Shown piece by piece: positions 1 to 14,119 of a stretch of 64,000 nucleotides of DNA. A model generated the notes under the pieces. The model was not told where the DNA came from. It did not search any database and saw nothing but the letters and a program-made list of their open reading frames with translations. A program made the translations under genes and the position numbers. Every line of letters begins with the position of its first letter. The stretch's first letter is position 1. This DNA is from Medicago truncatula (lineage: Eukaryota; Streptophyta; Magnoliopsida; Fabales; Fabaceae), in assembly GCF_003473485.1 (NCBI RefSeq), contig NC_053042.1, forward strand, positions 52,043,762-52,107,761, in the 5' to 3' direction.

Positions 1-117
1 AAATATCTTAAATATTAATTGATTTATATTTTATTATAAATTAAGAATGTCTTTTTTTGTCTTTTTATATTTATCAGCTAATTGAACCGCTAATTTTACC
101 AAATACTTTAATTAACT

Positions 118-195
118 TATCAGTCCTCGTAAGCTGAAAGACAATGCACAATATATACAAGGTTGGGATTCGAATCCGAAAAAGAAAAAAAAAAC
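118..195 (+). mobile_element. tRNA-derived SINE fragment
   Basis: A box-B-like GGGATTCGAATCC follows a stretch (cacaatatatacaagg) that also occurs, in reverse orientation, at about 33706-33778. An A-rich tail follows. Ends and target duplication are not clear. Confidence 0.4.
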
Positions 196-229
196 ATAAC
201 CTTAATGTTGACACTCCTTTTCAATTATA

Positions 230-510
230 CTCCCTCCGTTTGGAAATATATGTCACTTTAGAAAACATATTTGTCCCAAATTGTATGTCGCTTTACAATA
301 CCGATGAAACATTAATGTTACTTTTCATATTATAACATTAACTATTTATTCCTCTCTCTTCTTTCAAGTCTTTTATTTATCTTTCCCATATTATTTATTA
401 AGGACAATTTTATAAAACAACTCATAATATCTTTTTTCCATACAATATTAATTACATTTCTTAATATGTGTGAAATGCGTAAAACGTCGTACAATTTGGG
501 ACGGAGGGAG
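230..510. mobile_element. Stowaway-type MITE, 281 bp, family A copy 1
   Basis: Terminal inverted repeats CTCCCTCCGT / ACGGAGGGAG flanked by TA on each side (228-229 and 511-512). The whole length matches the element at 7847-8127 when reverse-complemented. There is no coding capacity, as expected of a MITE mobilised by a Tc1/mariner transposase encoded elsewhere. Confidence 0.85.
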
Positions 511-757
511 TATTTATTGTTTTTATTACATGTTTAAATTTTTTATTCTTAATTGCCATAGTGGTTTTTTACACCCGGCGTTTATGAGAGAGAGATTACG
601 ATGAAAAGGAAAATGATTAATAGTAAAGGGAAGGAAGCGCGTTAAGAAAACAAAAGAGAAGGAGGAAAGGGAACATATCTTTGATTGAGGGGTCCGTCTT
701 CCCCCTGTAAACGAGGCATTCACCCACTGACTTTTCATTTCATTCCTCAAACCCCTT

Positions 758-782
758 TCTCTCTCTCTCTCTCTCTCTCTCC
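758..782. repeat. CT/GA microsatellite upstream of PP2C
   Basis: A run of (CT)n about 100 bp before the PP2C start. CT-rich leaders and promoters are common in plant genes, so it may be part of the core promoter or 5' UTR. Confidence 0.75.
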
Positions 783-826
783 GATTCTGCACATACCTAA
801 TCACCACACCATCCTCAACCATCATC

Positions 827-834
827 TATAAATT
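827..834 (+). promoter_or_regulatory. Candidate TATA box of the PP2C gene
   Basis: TATAAATT about 50 bp before the PP2C start codon. If used, it would imply a very short 5' leader. Inferred from position only. Confidence 0.35.
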
Positions 835-883
835 CTCATCATCCTCAATTTCGAACCCTTCGATTTCGATACATACATAGATC

Positions 884-2857
884 ATGCTGCGTTTGTGCTT
901 AAGCCCTCTCGATTTCTGCTTCCGTCGCCGTGGTGCCTCTGACTTTCTCCTCTGGCACACAGACTTGAAACCTCACGCCTCCGGTGATTTCTCAATTGCC
1001 GTTGCTCAGGCTAATTACTCTCTCGAAGATCAAAGTCAAGTCTTCACCTCTCCTTCTGCCACCTATGTCGGTGTTTATGACGGTCATGGTGGTCCTGAAG
1101 CTTCTAGATTTGTCAACAACCGTCTTTTCCCCTATTTACACAGTTAGTATCTTCCATTACTCTTAATTATTGTTTATCTGTGTTTGACAAGTTTGGTGTG
1201 GCATTGGAACAATTAAGTAATAATCAACACAATTATATTTCTTGTGTTTTGTATTAAGATCCATTTATTTCAAGTGATTGATTTGAATTTTTTGAAATAT
1301 AATTTTGAGTTCGAGTTGCTCTGTACTTGACAACTCTGACACCAACACCTCTTATCGAAGTCGTGTCTGAGATGCATCGTTGATATTTTCTGTCTATTGG
1401 TTGATTGTGATGCATAGTGACATCATTACCGAACCTATGTTTTTTTTTTTTTTTTGCTAATGTTATTTGTTTCCATAATGCTAACTTGTATTTGATTTTG
1501 ATTTGTAGAATTTGCCTCTGAGCAAGGGGGATTGTCAGCAGATGTGATAAAAAAGGCGTTTAGTAAGACCGAGGAGGACTTTTTGCATTTGGTTAAGTTG
1601 TCGTTGCCAATTAGTCCTCAGATTGCGTCTGTGGGATCGTGTTGTCTTCTTGGTGCAATTTCTGATAATGTGTTGTATGTTGCCAACCTGGGTGACTCTA
1701 GAGTTGTTCTTGGTAGGAAGTATCTTGAGAACAAGAATTGTCATGTGGAGGCTGTGCGCTTGTCAACGGATCATAATGTAGCTGATGAGGAGGTGAGGAG
1801 AGAAGTTGAAGCTCTCCACCCTGATGATTCACACATTGTGGTTTATAGCCGTGGTGTTTGGAGGATTAAGGGCATCATACAGGTACAAATATAATATATA
1901 TATATATATATATATCGTTAGTCTCTTATTAACAAAGTTGTACTATTAAATTGTGTTGAATATTGTAAACATACCAATATGTCTGTGATTGTGGTGTAAT
2001 CTTGTCTGCCGGTTTTAATGCTATTATTTGCAATTACAACTTTTGAGTAAAACCAGTTCTTTTATTTTATGTGCTTCTTCTTTCAATCCTTCATTATGTA
2101 AATATTGTTGTTTATTATGAACATGATGTATTTCCAGTCTTATCAAACAGAGGTGCTGCAAGGGGGAGATGGTCTGGTTTATTTTTGCAGATAAATGGGG
2201 TCAGGGTAGCTGATCTAAACAGTTTTTTTTTTTTTTTTTTTTATGTTGCAGGTGTCTAGATCTATTGGTGATGTGTACTTGAAGAGACCAGATTTCTACA
2301 GAGATCCCATTTTTCGGCAATTTGGAAATCCTATTCCTTTGAAGCGTCCAGTAATGACAGCTGAACCATCAATCATCATTAGGGAGCTTGAGTCAGATGA
2401 TTTATTCTTAATATTTGCATCAGATGGCCTTTGGGAACAATTAAGTGATGAAGCAGCAGTTGATATTGTTTTCAAATATCCAAGAGCTGTGAGTGTCTTC
2501 TGTTACTTGTGAGCTGCACAGAATAATAGAGTTTCAATTTTCTTACATGGTGTTGTGTTTTTGTTTTTGTTTTTGTTCTACGTGCAGGGAATTGCCAAGA
2601 GACTAGTAAGAGCTGCTCTTCAGGAAGCTGCAAAGAAAAGAGAGATGAGATATGCTGACATAAAGAAAATTGACAAAGGAATTAGAAGACACTTCCATGA
2701 CGATATCACCGTTATCGTGATCTATCTTGATCAGCATGGAAGTTCTTCTAGTGGTGAATTTAAGCAAACTGCTGTTGGGTATACAACTGCCCCTGTTGAT
2801 ATATTTTCTCTAAATGCTGATGAATCTGAGAAGAGCATGCTTGGTTCAGTTGGCTAA
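884..2857 (+). CDS. Protein phosphatase 2C (clade D-like), 4 exons, 379 aa
   Basis: Metal-dependent Ser/Thr phosphatase of the PP2C (PPM) family. Exons by reading frame and GT-AG sites are 884-1142, 1509-1882, 2252-2488 and 2588-2857, giving 379 aa, a normal length for plant clade D. The metal-binding and catalytic motifs are all visible: ED at 48-49, DGHGG at 66-70, GDSR at 148-151, SRSIGD at 213-218, ASDGLWE around 267-273 and HDD at 327-329. The segment after exon 1 (KFASEQGG, SADVIKKAF) resembles clade D proteins, which in Arabidopsis dephosphorylate plasma-membrane H+-ATPases downstream of auxin/SAUR signalling. That role is known for the family, not shown here. The start at 884 is the first ATG giving the usual N-terminus. 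A TATAAATT lies at 827-834 and a CT repeat lies upstream. Intron 2 carries a (TA)n run and a long T tract before its acceptor. No damage is seen. Confidence 0.93.
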
Positions 2858-4365
2858 AGAGTGAAATTGCTTCAATGAATCATAAGCTGACCTTATTTTG
2901 GATAAAATTATTCATAAGTGAAAGATGAGTATTGTTGGTAAATTAAGAGAATTCTGGAGTAAAAGATGCAAATTTGAAATTACTGCATAGATAGTGACTG
3001 CAAGTTGCTGACATATTTTTCTTGGTGCTGATATACATATGTATAGTTGTGAAGTTTATATTTTTGGGTTTGATGATGGTATCAATTTTGTTTATATGAA
3101 CAGAAAATTAAAATTTGTATTAATTGGTTAGTCCTTGTATGGATCTATGGTAATGTTCGTGAATGACAGGGTACGAGGTAAGGGTTGGTGACATTGCACC
3201 AACTAACAGAACTGCCGGGTGGGCAGGTGGATGTTTATGATAAGCAGAGTTGTATATTGATGGCAATTTACAACGGGAAATGAAGTTGCAGACAAATTCT
3301 TAATCGTGCCTTATCCATTCTTGCATACAGAATATATGATAAAAGTGTTGGAGCAGTTTGCGTTTTAGTTATCAAAAACAGATTCTTTTCTTTGAGTTAT
3401 CAGAATGAATGTAAAACTGAGAAATACGTGACGTCTCTCCACTTTTGCCGTGCTATTCAGATGTTTGGATTGTTGTCCGTCGATGTGCTTTCGTTGTCCA
3501 ACTTGCATTTCAGCTAAAGCTACCTTTCCTAGCTTCAGCTCATGACAAAATCGATCTAAACCAAATGAATTTGATTTATCAATTCTGCTCCCTTTCAAAC
3601 AAACACCATGGCCATTTGCGGTCCTGATTTTTCTTTTTTTAATCGACACATGCGTTTCTTACGGTTCTTACCACAGGCACAGCCTCGAGGTTGGTAATGA
3701 ATTCTCTCAATTGTTTTTCTCTTATATCTCGTGTGTTACCAATCTGACCAGCTTCACTCTTACTTTTTATATTTAATTTAAAATAAATCGCACATTGTAA
3801 CATTCAATGGTGTCAATATGTCATTGTTAACACATAAAATACACGACAGAAAAACAATGAAAACTGCTGTTCACAATGATACTGGTGTTTTTCTGTTATC
3901 TTCTTCCCCTACGTCTCCTAAAACTTGCTTAAGTATGAGTTAATTTGAGCTTATAGATAGCTTGTTTTCTAAGTGGGTTTTTCCGCGACAGTTATTTCTA
4001 CTCCGCTGCGCTGTTTTAGATTATTCAAAACTGAGAACTAGAATTGTTGTTGAATTATTCTATGAATTTGAAGTTTCTGTTCTTCAAAAATGCTCCTTGC
4101 ACCTTGTTATTATTAATTCTTTTTTAATAAACTTTCATTATTACTTCGATTCTGGTTCACATTCTTATGGAAGAAATTTCAATTTTGAAATTATTGTAAT
4201 CATGTTCTCACAATTCAATTATATTCTGCAAATTTTTATCAATTTGAAGGATTATTAGTTTCAGGAATCTCCAATTTTGCATGAATTAAGCTCGCACCAT
4301 TAACAACCGCAGGGTATCGAACTGATAAAAACACACCGGTAATCAGTATTGTAAATAGGGGACGA
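2858..4365. other. Gap downstream of PP2C
   Basis: Contains the PP2C 3' UTR, followed by AT-rich DNA with no open frame that looks coding. The part at about 3150-3650 is less AT-rich than its surroundings but matches nothing I recognise. Confidence 0.4.
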
Positions 4366-4673
4366 AGTTAGCAGAAAACACCAGTATTGTTCCGCGGCAG
4401 TTAACTGCCGAAGTTCCGCGATAGTTAACTGCCGCCTGTTCTTTTCCACAACAGTTAACTACTGAAGGAGTATTTCGGTCATTTATATGCCGAAGGATTT
4501 GGGCCTAAAAATATGTTTAATTTTCGATGATTGTTATCTACACTCCAAACAGTGCTAAGAAACACCAATAGATGACAACTTTAACCTCAAATTTCTTCGG
4601 TGCAAGTTAAAAATCATCGGCAGTTAAATAACGATGAGGTTATGTTGGTATTTTCCTAGTGTTTTCTAGCACC
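4366..4673. mobile_element. Probable foldback/MITE-like element with GTTAAC palindromes
   Basis: The left edge (GTTAGCAGAAAACACCAG) and the reverse complement of the right edge (GTGCTAGAAAACACTAGG) match with few changes, suggesting inverted ends. Inside are a 16-bp palindrome CGGCAGTTAACTGCCG at 4395-4410 and related GTTAAC sites at about 4418-4434 and 4448-4465. No clear target duplication was found, so family and exact ends are uncertain. Confidence 0.4.
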
Positions 4674-6535
4674 CTTTGATGTGGGAACGTCAATCTTCTT
4701 TGTTTTCTTGCACCAATCGGAACCATTAACTTAGGTTACAAACTTTAAGTTCTTTTTTGTCATTGTTTGCAAAGTCTTTATGTTTATGTTTTTAGGAATA
4801 GTATTGAGGCATACCAGGTCGTAACTCCTGATCCAAAGCGATAGGAAGTTAGGCCATGAGAGCATGGAGAATTAACTCCCTAAAGGGGCGTTTTAAGGAA
4901 TTTGAGGGGTCCGTAAGCAATTGAATTAATTTATCATTTTTTAAAAGTATACTCTCAAAAAATATGTGAAAGTTTTCTTCATTTTTCTTACCCTCCGAGC
5001 CCTCCCTTCCCTCAAAATTCTCAAACAAAAACTTAAGGGTAAAATTCTGGCAATTATACAAACTGACAAAAAAAAAACAGATAGTTATATCATCATCGTG
5101 TTTAGATTTATGAAAATCGAACGTTTTTTTTAAACCCCCTTAATATCTCTAAGGCCCTAAAATATACATCCGATAATTATCTACCTTGTACATCCCGTAG
5201 ATAACAACCTATGTAATAGATTTTGGATTTTTAGAACAAAGCTTGTAATAGTAAAGTCCAACTATTAACTCTGCTTACCCATTAATGGGCCATTTCATCT
5301 TTTCTATTTTATTTTTTTGGCAATTTATTTTCTCATCTTACTCTCTTCTCACGCGACATACTCAATTTTCAAAATATCCTATTAGGATTATATAATTTGA
5401 TTTTTCTTTTGCAAGATTTTTGAATTATATAATATGAAATTGCTTATATATAAGGCAACAATCAATATCCATTTCAGCAATTATGAATTTTGCTTTTAAC
5501 AAACAAAGTAAAAAAAATGGTAAAATCTATCAAATAAAGTAAATATAAAAGTACCACAAAAAAATTTTACAAATAATTTTTTTTTACAAATAAAATAAAA
5601 CTAATGTAATTTTTTTTCGGATTATTATGAGAATGTAAAAAAAATTTAAAAGTTAAAATGGATCTAATAGATGGATTTTAGATTTCAGGGGCAGAAATAT
5701 GTAAAAAGTCCCTTATAGAAGAGTCTTGTTCCTTGATTTTTTTTGTTAAGTTTCAGGTATTAGATCAAGTAGCCTGCAAACTTGATTTTCGACCGGGAGC
5801 CGGCTAAAATAACTAACGATGACCTTAAACACAAGACACACTAGAGCAGTGGGCTACAAGAGTTAAGCTGACTATCTTATCACAAAACAAGTTCAACCTT
5901 TGTTCTGATAAATTTTAGATTATATACAACGTGAACCTGTTTTTTCCATTATTTTATATCAAAAGAGGGTGAGTGGTGTTCGAATTTTATAATTAAAAAA
6001 AATAAAGTACATCAAATTTTATAATTCGAAGGTGCACTTTACATACTTCAAGCGCATATAAAAAGTTTTTAGATTATAAAATCCGTAGTACTTATTTTCT
6101 CATATTTTGATTTAAGCAAATAAGGTATTATTAAGTTAGAAATGTTCAAATTTTGATTTTGTGGCAAAAAAAAATACTAATGATAAAACTATTGTTAATA
6201 TTGTTTGCAATCTCCTTATAAAAACTTTAATGGTGAGAGAGGGTTGCAACTTTCTTCTTGTAAAAATTGTTAGTTGAACAATACAATATTTTAGGTCGCA
6301 TTTAGTTTGGGAATGGGAACTTCTTTCCCACCGTGGAAAAGTGCCAAATTCCACGACAGCTGTTGGTGGCAAACCTGTTCTAAAAAAGAAAAATTGAAAT
6401 TAGTTTTTTTAATGTTGTTTGTATTTTACCTAGTACATCTCCCCATTTACTATTGTATGACCTCAATTTCTCTTCTTTTTCAAAACATGCATAAGCTAAT
6501 CAATTATCTTAAAAATCGAACAGGTAAAGGGAAAG
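4674..6535. other. Gene-free AT-rich gap
   Basis: Poly-A/T-rich DNA with short open frames only. No family motif, RNA gene or transposon end was recognised. Confidence 0.4.
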
Positions 6536-6780
6536 GTGGGGGTTAGCTCAGGCCTCCGCCGTAACCGAATTCCTCTTTCCGGTGGAGTTTTCTCCAATTC
6601 TTGGTAGTGTCACTCTCGTTTTTCGGTGCGGTGCTTCTAGAAACCCTTGGATCTCCCTTTTGCGGGCGTTTTTGTGGTTTCGTTCCGGTGGCCTTTCACG
6701 GTGAATCGCGAGCTTATCGTAGCGGTTTCACAACAGATCTATTTCTTTGGAGTTTCGCTGGTTCTCAGACAGTTGAATGA
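6536..6780. other. GC-rich island of unknown origin
   Basis: About 245 bp with clearly higher GC and many CCGG/CGG motifs inside AT-rich DNA. No long open frame is present. It could be a captured gene piece or the 5' leader of a retroelement. The edges are abrupt: a G-rich run before and a (TA)n run shortly after. Confidence 0.4.
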
Positions 6781-7846
6781 CGATAGGAGATGAAAGTTTA
6801 ATTGAAGAACGGATGGCTAAGGGTTAAAAAATTAAGAAATATATATATATATATATATATGACCATACAAAAGAACAATTAACGACGTACTCCCCCTTTA
6901 TTATTCTTAAAATCATAACAACTAATTTCTGTCAAAAAAAATATCATAACAACTAATAATATTAAGTACGGCAAAAAAAGACTACACAATTTTTTGTTTT
7001 AACAAAATTGATGTCTTTCTTTTAAACTTTGGTTTAGTGCAATTATTTTCTTATATTTTGATTGATATTAATTTGCAAAAATTAATTGAAAATTATTTAT
7101 CGTTAAATGTTGTGAAATTTTATCACGTAATGTTTAATCTATGATTAAAGGGTTGTGTACAATATAAGACTGTTCAATGACCATTAAAACTTTCGACTCT
7201 CACTCTAATAGATAGAATCTTTAACTTAATTAACTTAAAATACCGTTGAATGATTGTTCAAACTCTCTCATCTCACCTAAATAAAAAGAAAGAAACATAC
7301 TTAATCCATCTAGACCGTTCAAATATGATATTTAAAATAGTACGTTTTTTTTCAAAAACAATAAAAATAAATGGTACTTTATTTTTTTTTTTAAAACGAT
7401 AGACATGATATTTAAAATAGTACGTAATTTTTTTATTTTTTATTTTTTTGGTACAAAAATAGTACGTAATTTAAAAAATAAACACTCCACAAAACTAATC
7501 TGTCACTTATTAATAGTCAATAAAATTCTTCTTAAAAAAAAATAGTCAATAAAATTATTTTATGTCTCAAAAAACAGTCCACATCAGGTAATTTTATGTC
7601 AAACATTATTTTTCTTTTTAATTTTTTTTGAAAGGATTATTTTTCTTTTTAATATCATTTTGAAAATCGGTTAATTACTTGTGTTATTGAAATTAATATG
7701 TCAACCTTATTATCAAATAGTAAAACATAAGGAAAGATCATCCGAAATACTGTTTGGTTTAGAACAAAGAAGCCCAACACAAATTGCAAAGACCCATGAT
7801 TTGTTACAAACAAAAACCAATAAATGAAACAAATGCAAATTTGTTA
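6781..7846. other. Gene-free AT-rich gap
   Basis: Begins with a (TA)n run near 6839-6860, then A/T homopolymer-rich DNA with small duplications (the phrase aaaatagtacgt recurs near 7335, 7415 and 7457). No gene is seen. Confidence 0.4.
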
Positions 7847-8127
7847 CTCCCTCCGTCCCAAATTATATGACATTTTGACCATTTAACACGTATTAAGAAA
7901 TGTAATTAATATTGTGTGGGGAAGAGAAATTATGAGTTGTTTTACAAAATTATCCTTAATAAATGGTATGGAAAAGATAAATGAAATAATTGAAAGAAGA
8001 GAGAGTAATTAATAGTTACGGATATAATAAGAAAAGTAACATTAATATTTCATTAGTATTGTAAAGCGGCATATAATTTGGAACAAATTTTTTTTCCAAA
8101 ACGACATACAATTTAGGACGGAGGGAG
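7847..8127. mobile_element. Stowaway-type MITE, 281 bp, family A copy 2
   Basis: Same length and sequence family as 230-510 but in opposite orientation. Ends are CTCCCTCCGTCCC / GGACGGAGGGAG with TA at 7845-7846 and 8128-8129. Non-coding. Confidence 0.87.
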
Positions 8128-8230
8128 TATTTGATTATTTGGTGGGACCCACTTTTTTGTTTCAAAATACCCATCAATAAGTTAAAGCGATTACCGGATA
8201 AAAGATCATTACCATCCAAATTAAAAACTA

Positions 8231-8526
8231 CTACCTCCATCCCTAAATATAGGAGAGCCTTTTGCCAAATTTGCGGAGATTAAGAAAGTTGGTAGTAGTA
8301 TTAAATTTGTATATAATTACTATTGTTTTTACAATTTTATCCTTAAGAGAGAGAATAAATTTATGTTTTCAATATAATATTTATTGTTGATTGAAGAAAA
8401 AAATGCAAAATAAATAAGGGTATGTTGGTAAATAAATAATTAATGTACTTAAAAACACCAAAGGGGTCTTTTAAAAAGGGATAAATTATTTTTTCAAAAG
8501 GACCTTTTAATTAAGGACAGAAATAG
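8231..8526. mobile_element. Degenerate Stowaway-like MITE
   Basis: The left end CTACCTCCATCCCTAAATAT matches the reverse complement of the right end CTATTTCTGTCCTTAATTAA, flanked by TA at 8229-8230 and 8527-8528. It lies only about 100 bp from the family A MITE but is a different family. Confidence 0.6.
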
Positions 8527-10431
8527 TATTAAATCTATTGTTATGGTTGAACTTTCCCATGAAAAAAAACTTCTTTTTCCCATACTAAATTTCACCAATA
8601 TTTTACCGTAAGATTGTGAATATAATTAATATGAAATGTCGCATCGCGTTAAATATATGGGAGTTTTTTCTTTTCTTGCTTTTGTGTGAATGTGTTTTGG
8701 CTTCTGTGCCGATTTTCCTCTTTGTTGTTTTTCGGACAGGTGGTATAAGTAAGTATTTAAAATTTGCTAAACAAGTACCAAAAAACATAATCAAATTTTA
8801 TTTTTGAAAGAAAAAAACATAATCAAATAAAAATGTGCAGATCTGCAACACCTTAAATGCATAGAATCAATTTCTCAAAATGAACACAGCATTCGAATTT
8901 TACATATTTGCTAAACCACATATACATACCAAATTTATCTTAAAGAAAATTATGTGCCACTAATATAAAATATGACGACCCAAATGCCCATATAAAACAC
9001 TGAACATGTACCCATTTTGCATTTCATGTAAACTATCCATCCGCATTAAGGTAAGGACTGGTCATATAGTGAGAGTGAAATATGATGCAGAGTACTATTG
9101 AAGTTAGAGTGAGATACTCTTTCTTTTTTCAGTAGAAACGTACTAAGCAAGAGTAGTGTCATAAATATGCATGAATTGCAGGTCCCCTGTCACACTACAA
9201 TAAATTTGTCTCCATCTCTGTGCAGACCAAGAAGGGGAACCTTCCCTCTGCCGACACTCATTTCATTATACTTAAGACATTTTCACTTGAGTGTTCATAG
9301 TACTATTTTAAGCTGAACACATGTGTCATCTCATGTTAATGTTATGAGTCTCTTTGAAGAGTCAACCAAATAAATAATGAAACAATTCCTAAAACCCTCC
9401 TGTTTTCCAGGATTATGCTAAGTGTGTCAGAGAAATGAGGGTTCTAAAGTCAAGGCAATTACACGTTGCCATGTTGGCCTACTAAAATATTGTGAACTTT
9501 TGCAGCTAATGCAGCCCAAATTTATATGTAGCTAGCTAGCACTAAATATATTCCTACTTTTTTTTTTAAGATGCACCAAATATACTTTTAAATTGTACCA
9601 ATATTTGTTTTTTTGTGGAATTGGACTAGTATTTTAATATATTTAATAGTGAAATAATATTTGTAACACCATTTTGCAACATTTTTTTTTGGACAACTTC
9701 ATCTTTCATACTCACATTATACTATCTCTCTTGTTTTTGTCCTTAAAGAAGAGAGAAGAAATAGTTGTTTCAAAAATAGTTGTAGAAATATCTTTCATCT
9801 ATTTAATATATATGCAAGTGTTTGTCCATATTAAAATTGTATTAGAGACTTTTATTGAGAGATTGTTGGATGTATTAATGTGTTTGGACAACCTCATCTT
9901 TCAACTTAATTTTTGAGAGTTAGATTCAAGCTCCTTTAAGAGTTTAGTTTTGTTCGTTAAAGACGGTCGACCTTGACCAAATCAAGATCCTCTCCAATTT
10001 TTACCTTATTAATTTTTTCCATTACCTTATTTTTTTGTCAAAAACAAATCGATAAAGTGCATCATTCAGCACCACTAAAAACGCAAATGATTAATATGCG
10101 AACAAACTCACAGCATCCAAGTTAATAACTTATAACGACATAATTCCTACAAAAATATATGATAAAATTAAAGTAATCGGAATACTTATGCTCCCGGATC
10201 TGCAACGTTGACGTTCAAATCTTTGATTGAATAATCGATCCTTCAATATGAATCAAATGAACACCGCTACAAGACAAAAAATCAAACAACGTTGCACAAG
10301 ATGACGAACAACACACCACCACACTCAGATGACGAAATCACGAAGAAAAAACCTAGATCTCTGTTTAGTTTGAAACAGAGAGAAAAAGATGAAGATAGGT
10401 GATTTCATTTCAAAAATTGACCCAAAACCAC
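8527..10431. other. Gene-free gap
   Basis: No coding frame is recognised. The block at about 8990-9480 has a more even base composition and fewer homopolymers than the rest, but shows no protein or RNA family I know. Confidence 0.4.
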
Positions 10432-11303
10432 CCGCGGCGAAGCTAGCAATATTTTTATGAGGTGGCCACATATAATTTTTTTTTTTTTAAAATATTAACG
10501 GTGAATTTAACCAATGAACAAAAAAAAATCACAATAAATATTACTTATATAAAATGTACTTCATAAAATACACTTAAAGCAATAAAAAAGGATTATAACA
10601 AAAATGCAAAAGCAACGGATTTTACCAAAAAAAAAAAAACAACAAAACAAATGATTGTACGTAAAAATCAACAATTAAAGAAATTAAACCTAATGCATTA
10701 GTGAATTGCTGGAACCATAAATCTGTAAAATATTGTTTGGAGATACGCTTGGTGTGGTTGTGCAATACACGTCAAGGACCTCATAGTATCCTCAAGGGGA
10801 TTCGCCGGTCATTCCTTATTGCATCCAATATACAATTATTGGTGGGGGCAAATCGAACCTAAAGGTTGGTATGGCAACCCCATGCGCTTTGAGTTTACAT
10901 GCATAACCATTAGATTTTTCAGGTTTCAAGTGCAACAACATCTTCCCAACGATCAAGATATACAACAATCTTTCGAATTTATTTGCACACTTCATCATGT
11001 TCATCTTCATCATCTTCTTGATCAAGTTATTGCATAGACCCCCAACAATATTTTATTTGTTTAATAAAATTATATTATTAGAGATAGATTCTTCAATTCA
11101 TGTGAGACGAGATCAAGTAATTCAAAGTTCTGAAAAGTAATCAAAGTCATACAAAATTATTTCAACTAAAATCAAACTTAGGATAGCCAAATATATATTA
11201 TCAGGGGTAGCTATATATATATAATAACATACCTACTACTCATTCAATATTTTTTTTTGGGGTAGCCACTGCTACCCCTTGGTTATACTAGCAATCGCCC
11301 CTA
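10432..11303. mobile_element. Non-autonomous hAT-like transposon, 872 bp
   Basis: Flanked by the 8-bp direct repeat AAAACCAC at 10424-10431 and 11304-11311, the duplication length of hAT elements. The left end (CCGCGGCGAAGCTAGCAAT) and the reverse complement of the right end (TAGGGGCGATTGCTAG) are imperfect inverted repeats of the CAGGGGCGGAGCTAG type. The interior has only short open frames and no recognisable transposase. Confidence 0.65.
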
Positions 11304-11478
11304 AAAACCACCATTCAATAAAAAACTAAAGAGAAAAAATTTGAATGAGAAAACTTAAAGAAAAAAAATTAGGGCTGGTTTAAGCGAATATAATTGTATC
11401 CTTGAAGTTTAATTTTTTCCATTACCAAAATTTTAAAAATATAAATATAATAACGTGATCGATACCTTTTAAAGCTAC

Positions 11479-13127
<1,649 letters not shown>

Positions 13128-13224
13128 AATATTCCTATAATGTAGGGGTTGGGGTTCGAACCTCGGACACCCCACTTCTCCACATTAATTGTGTGAACTC
13201 TAACCACTAGGCTATTTGACAAAA
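13128..13224 (+). mobile_element. tRNA-derived SINE fragment
   Basis: GGGGTTCGAACCTCGG is a good Pol III box B. It is followed by cacccacttctcc-type sequence and aaccactaggcta, close in pattern to the fragment at about 25985-26098. Box A and target duplications are not clear. Confidence 0.45.
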
Positions 13225-14119
13225 AAATAGCGAATATTGTTACCTAACAAAATATGACCAAAGGTAATTAAAAAAATCAAATATATTTGGTATAAAATTA
13301 AGACCAAAATCATTTGACATTTTATATCCCTTTTGTTTAAATTTTACTACGGAGGGAGTAATTGATACATTGATTGATGTTGAAGAAACTTATAACGGAT
13401 AATAGATAAGTTAGTTGATAGAGGATATGTTTAAAGATATAATTTTGTAATATTTGATAACATTTACGGTTGAATTAGTTGATAAATATAATATAACATA
13501 TATTTTTAACTAAAATAAGGATAAAATTAACAAAAAGTTAAAAACTCATGACAAAAATTGTTACCAAACATATCCCGTTTTTATTTTATGAGCTTATAAG
13601 ATTATAACATATGTCAAATATGATGCATTTATAACATTTGTCAAATATGGTTATATCTATGTTATTGAGAATGACAGTTTGCAATAACATGTTGTGAAGA
13701 GTTGATGAGCTTCATCCGGACACAAGGTAGGTTTCCAGATTACTACCAAATTACTATAGACAACGTAATTCACATGGCATCGAAAATAGGCCTAACAATA
13801 ATATAAATGCACATACACAACATGATCCAACTACCCCATGAAGGAGGAAGAAAAATACTAAAACTACGAAAAATAAAAAAGAAGCTCAATATAACAAACT
13901 AACTGCTTTTGAAAAAAGAAAAAGGAAAAAATATTTGTGAGAAGGAATGAGCAAGAAAAGGAAACGAAGGTGTGAGTGTTACATCACTTTGGAGTTTGAA
14001 GAAGGAATCCAACGACCAACCTCGTGGTCATTCCATATTCACGCTTTCACACACACATGGGATGGCATTCATCAGAGACCAAACCAATTTTACTTTATTT
14101 ATTGTTTATGTTTATTCAT
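13225..14119. other. Gene-free gap with a solo MITE end
   Basis: CTACGGAGGGAGTA near 13348-13361 is one end of a Stowaway-type MITE whose partner end I could not place. The remainder is AT-rich. Short frames around 13947-14119 do not resemble known proteins. Confidence 0.4.

Noticed and set aside
2071-2259. Open frame within PP2C intron 2
   Set aside because: Interrupts the PP2C protein between IIQ and VSRSIGD; flanked by proper splice sites and contains the acceptor T tract.
4849-5061. 70-aa minus-strand frame
   Set aside because: Acidic low-complexity translation of A/G-rich DNA, no splice or family support.
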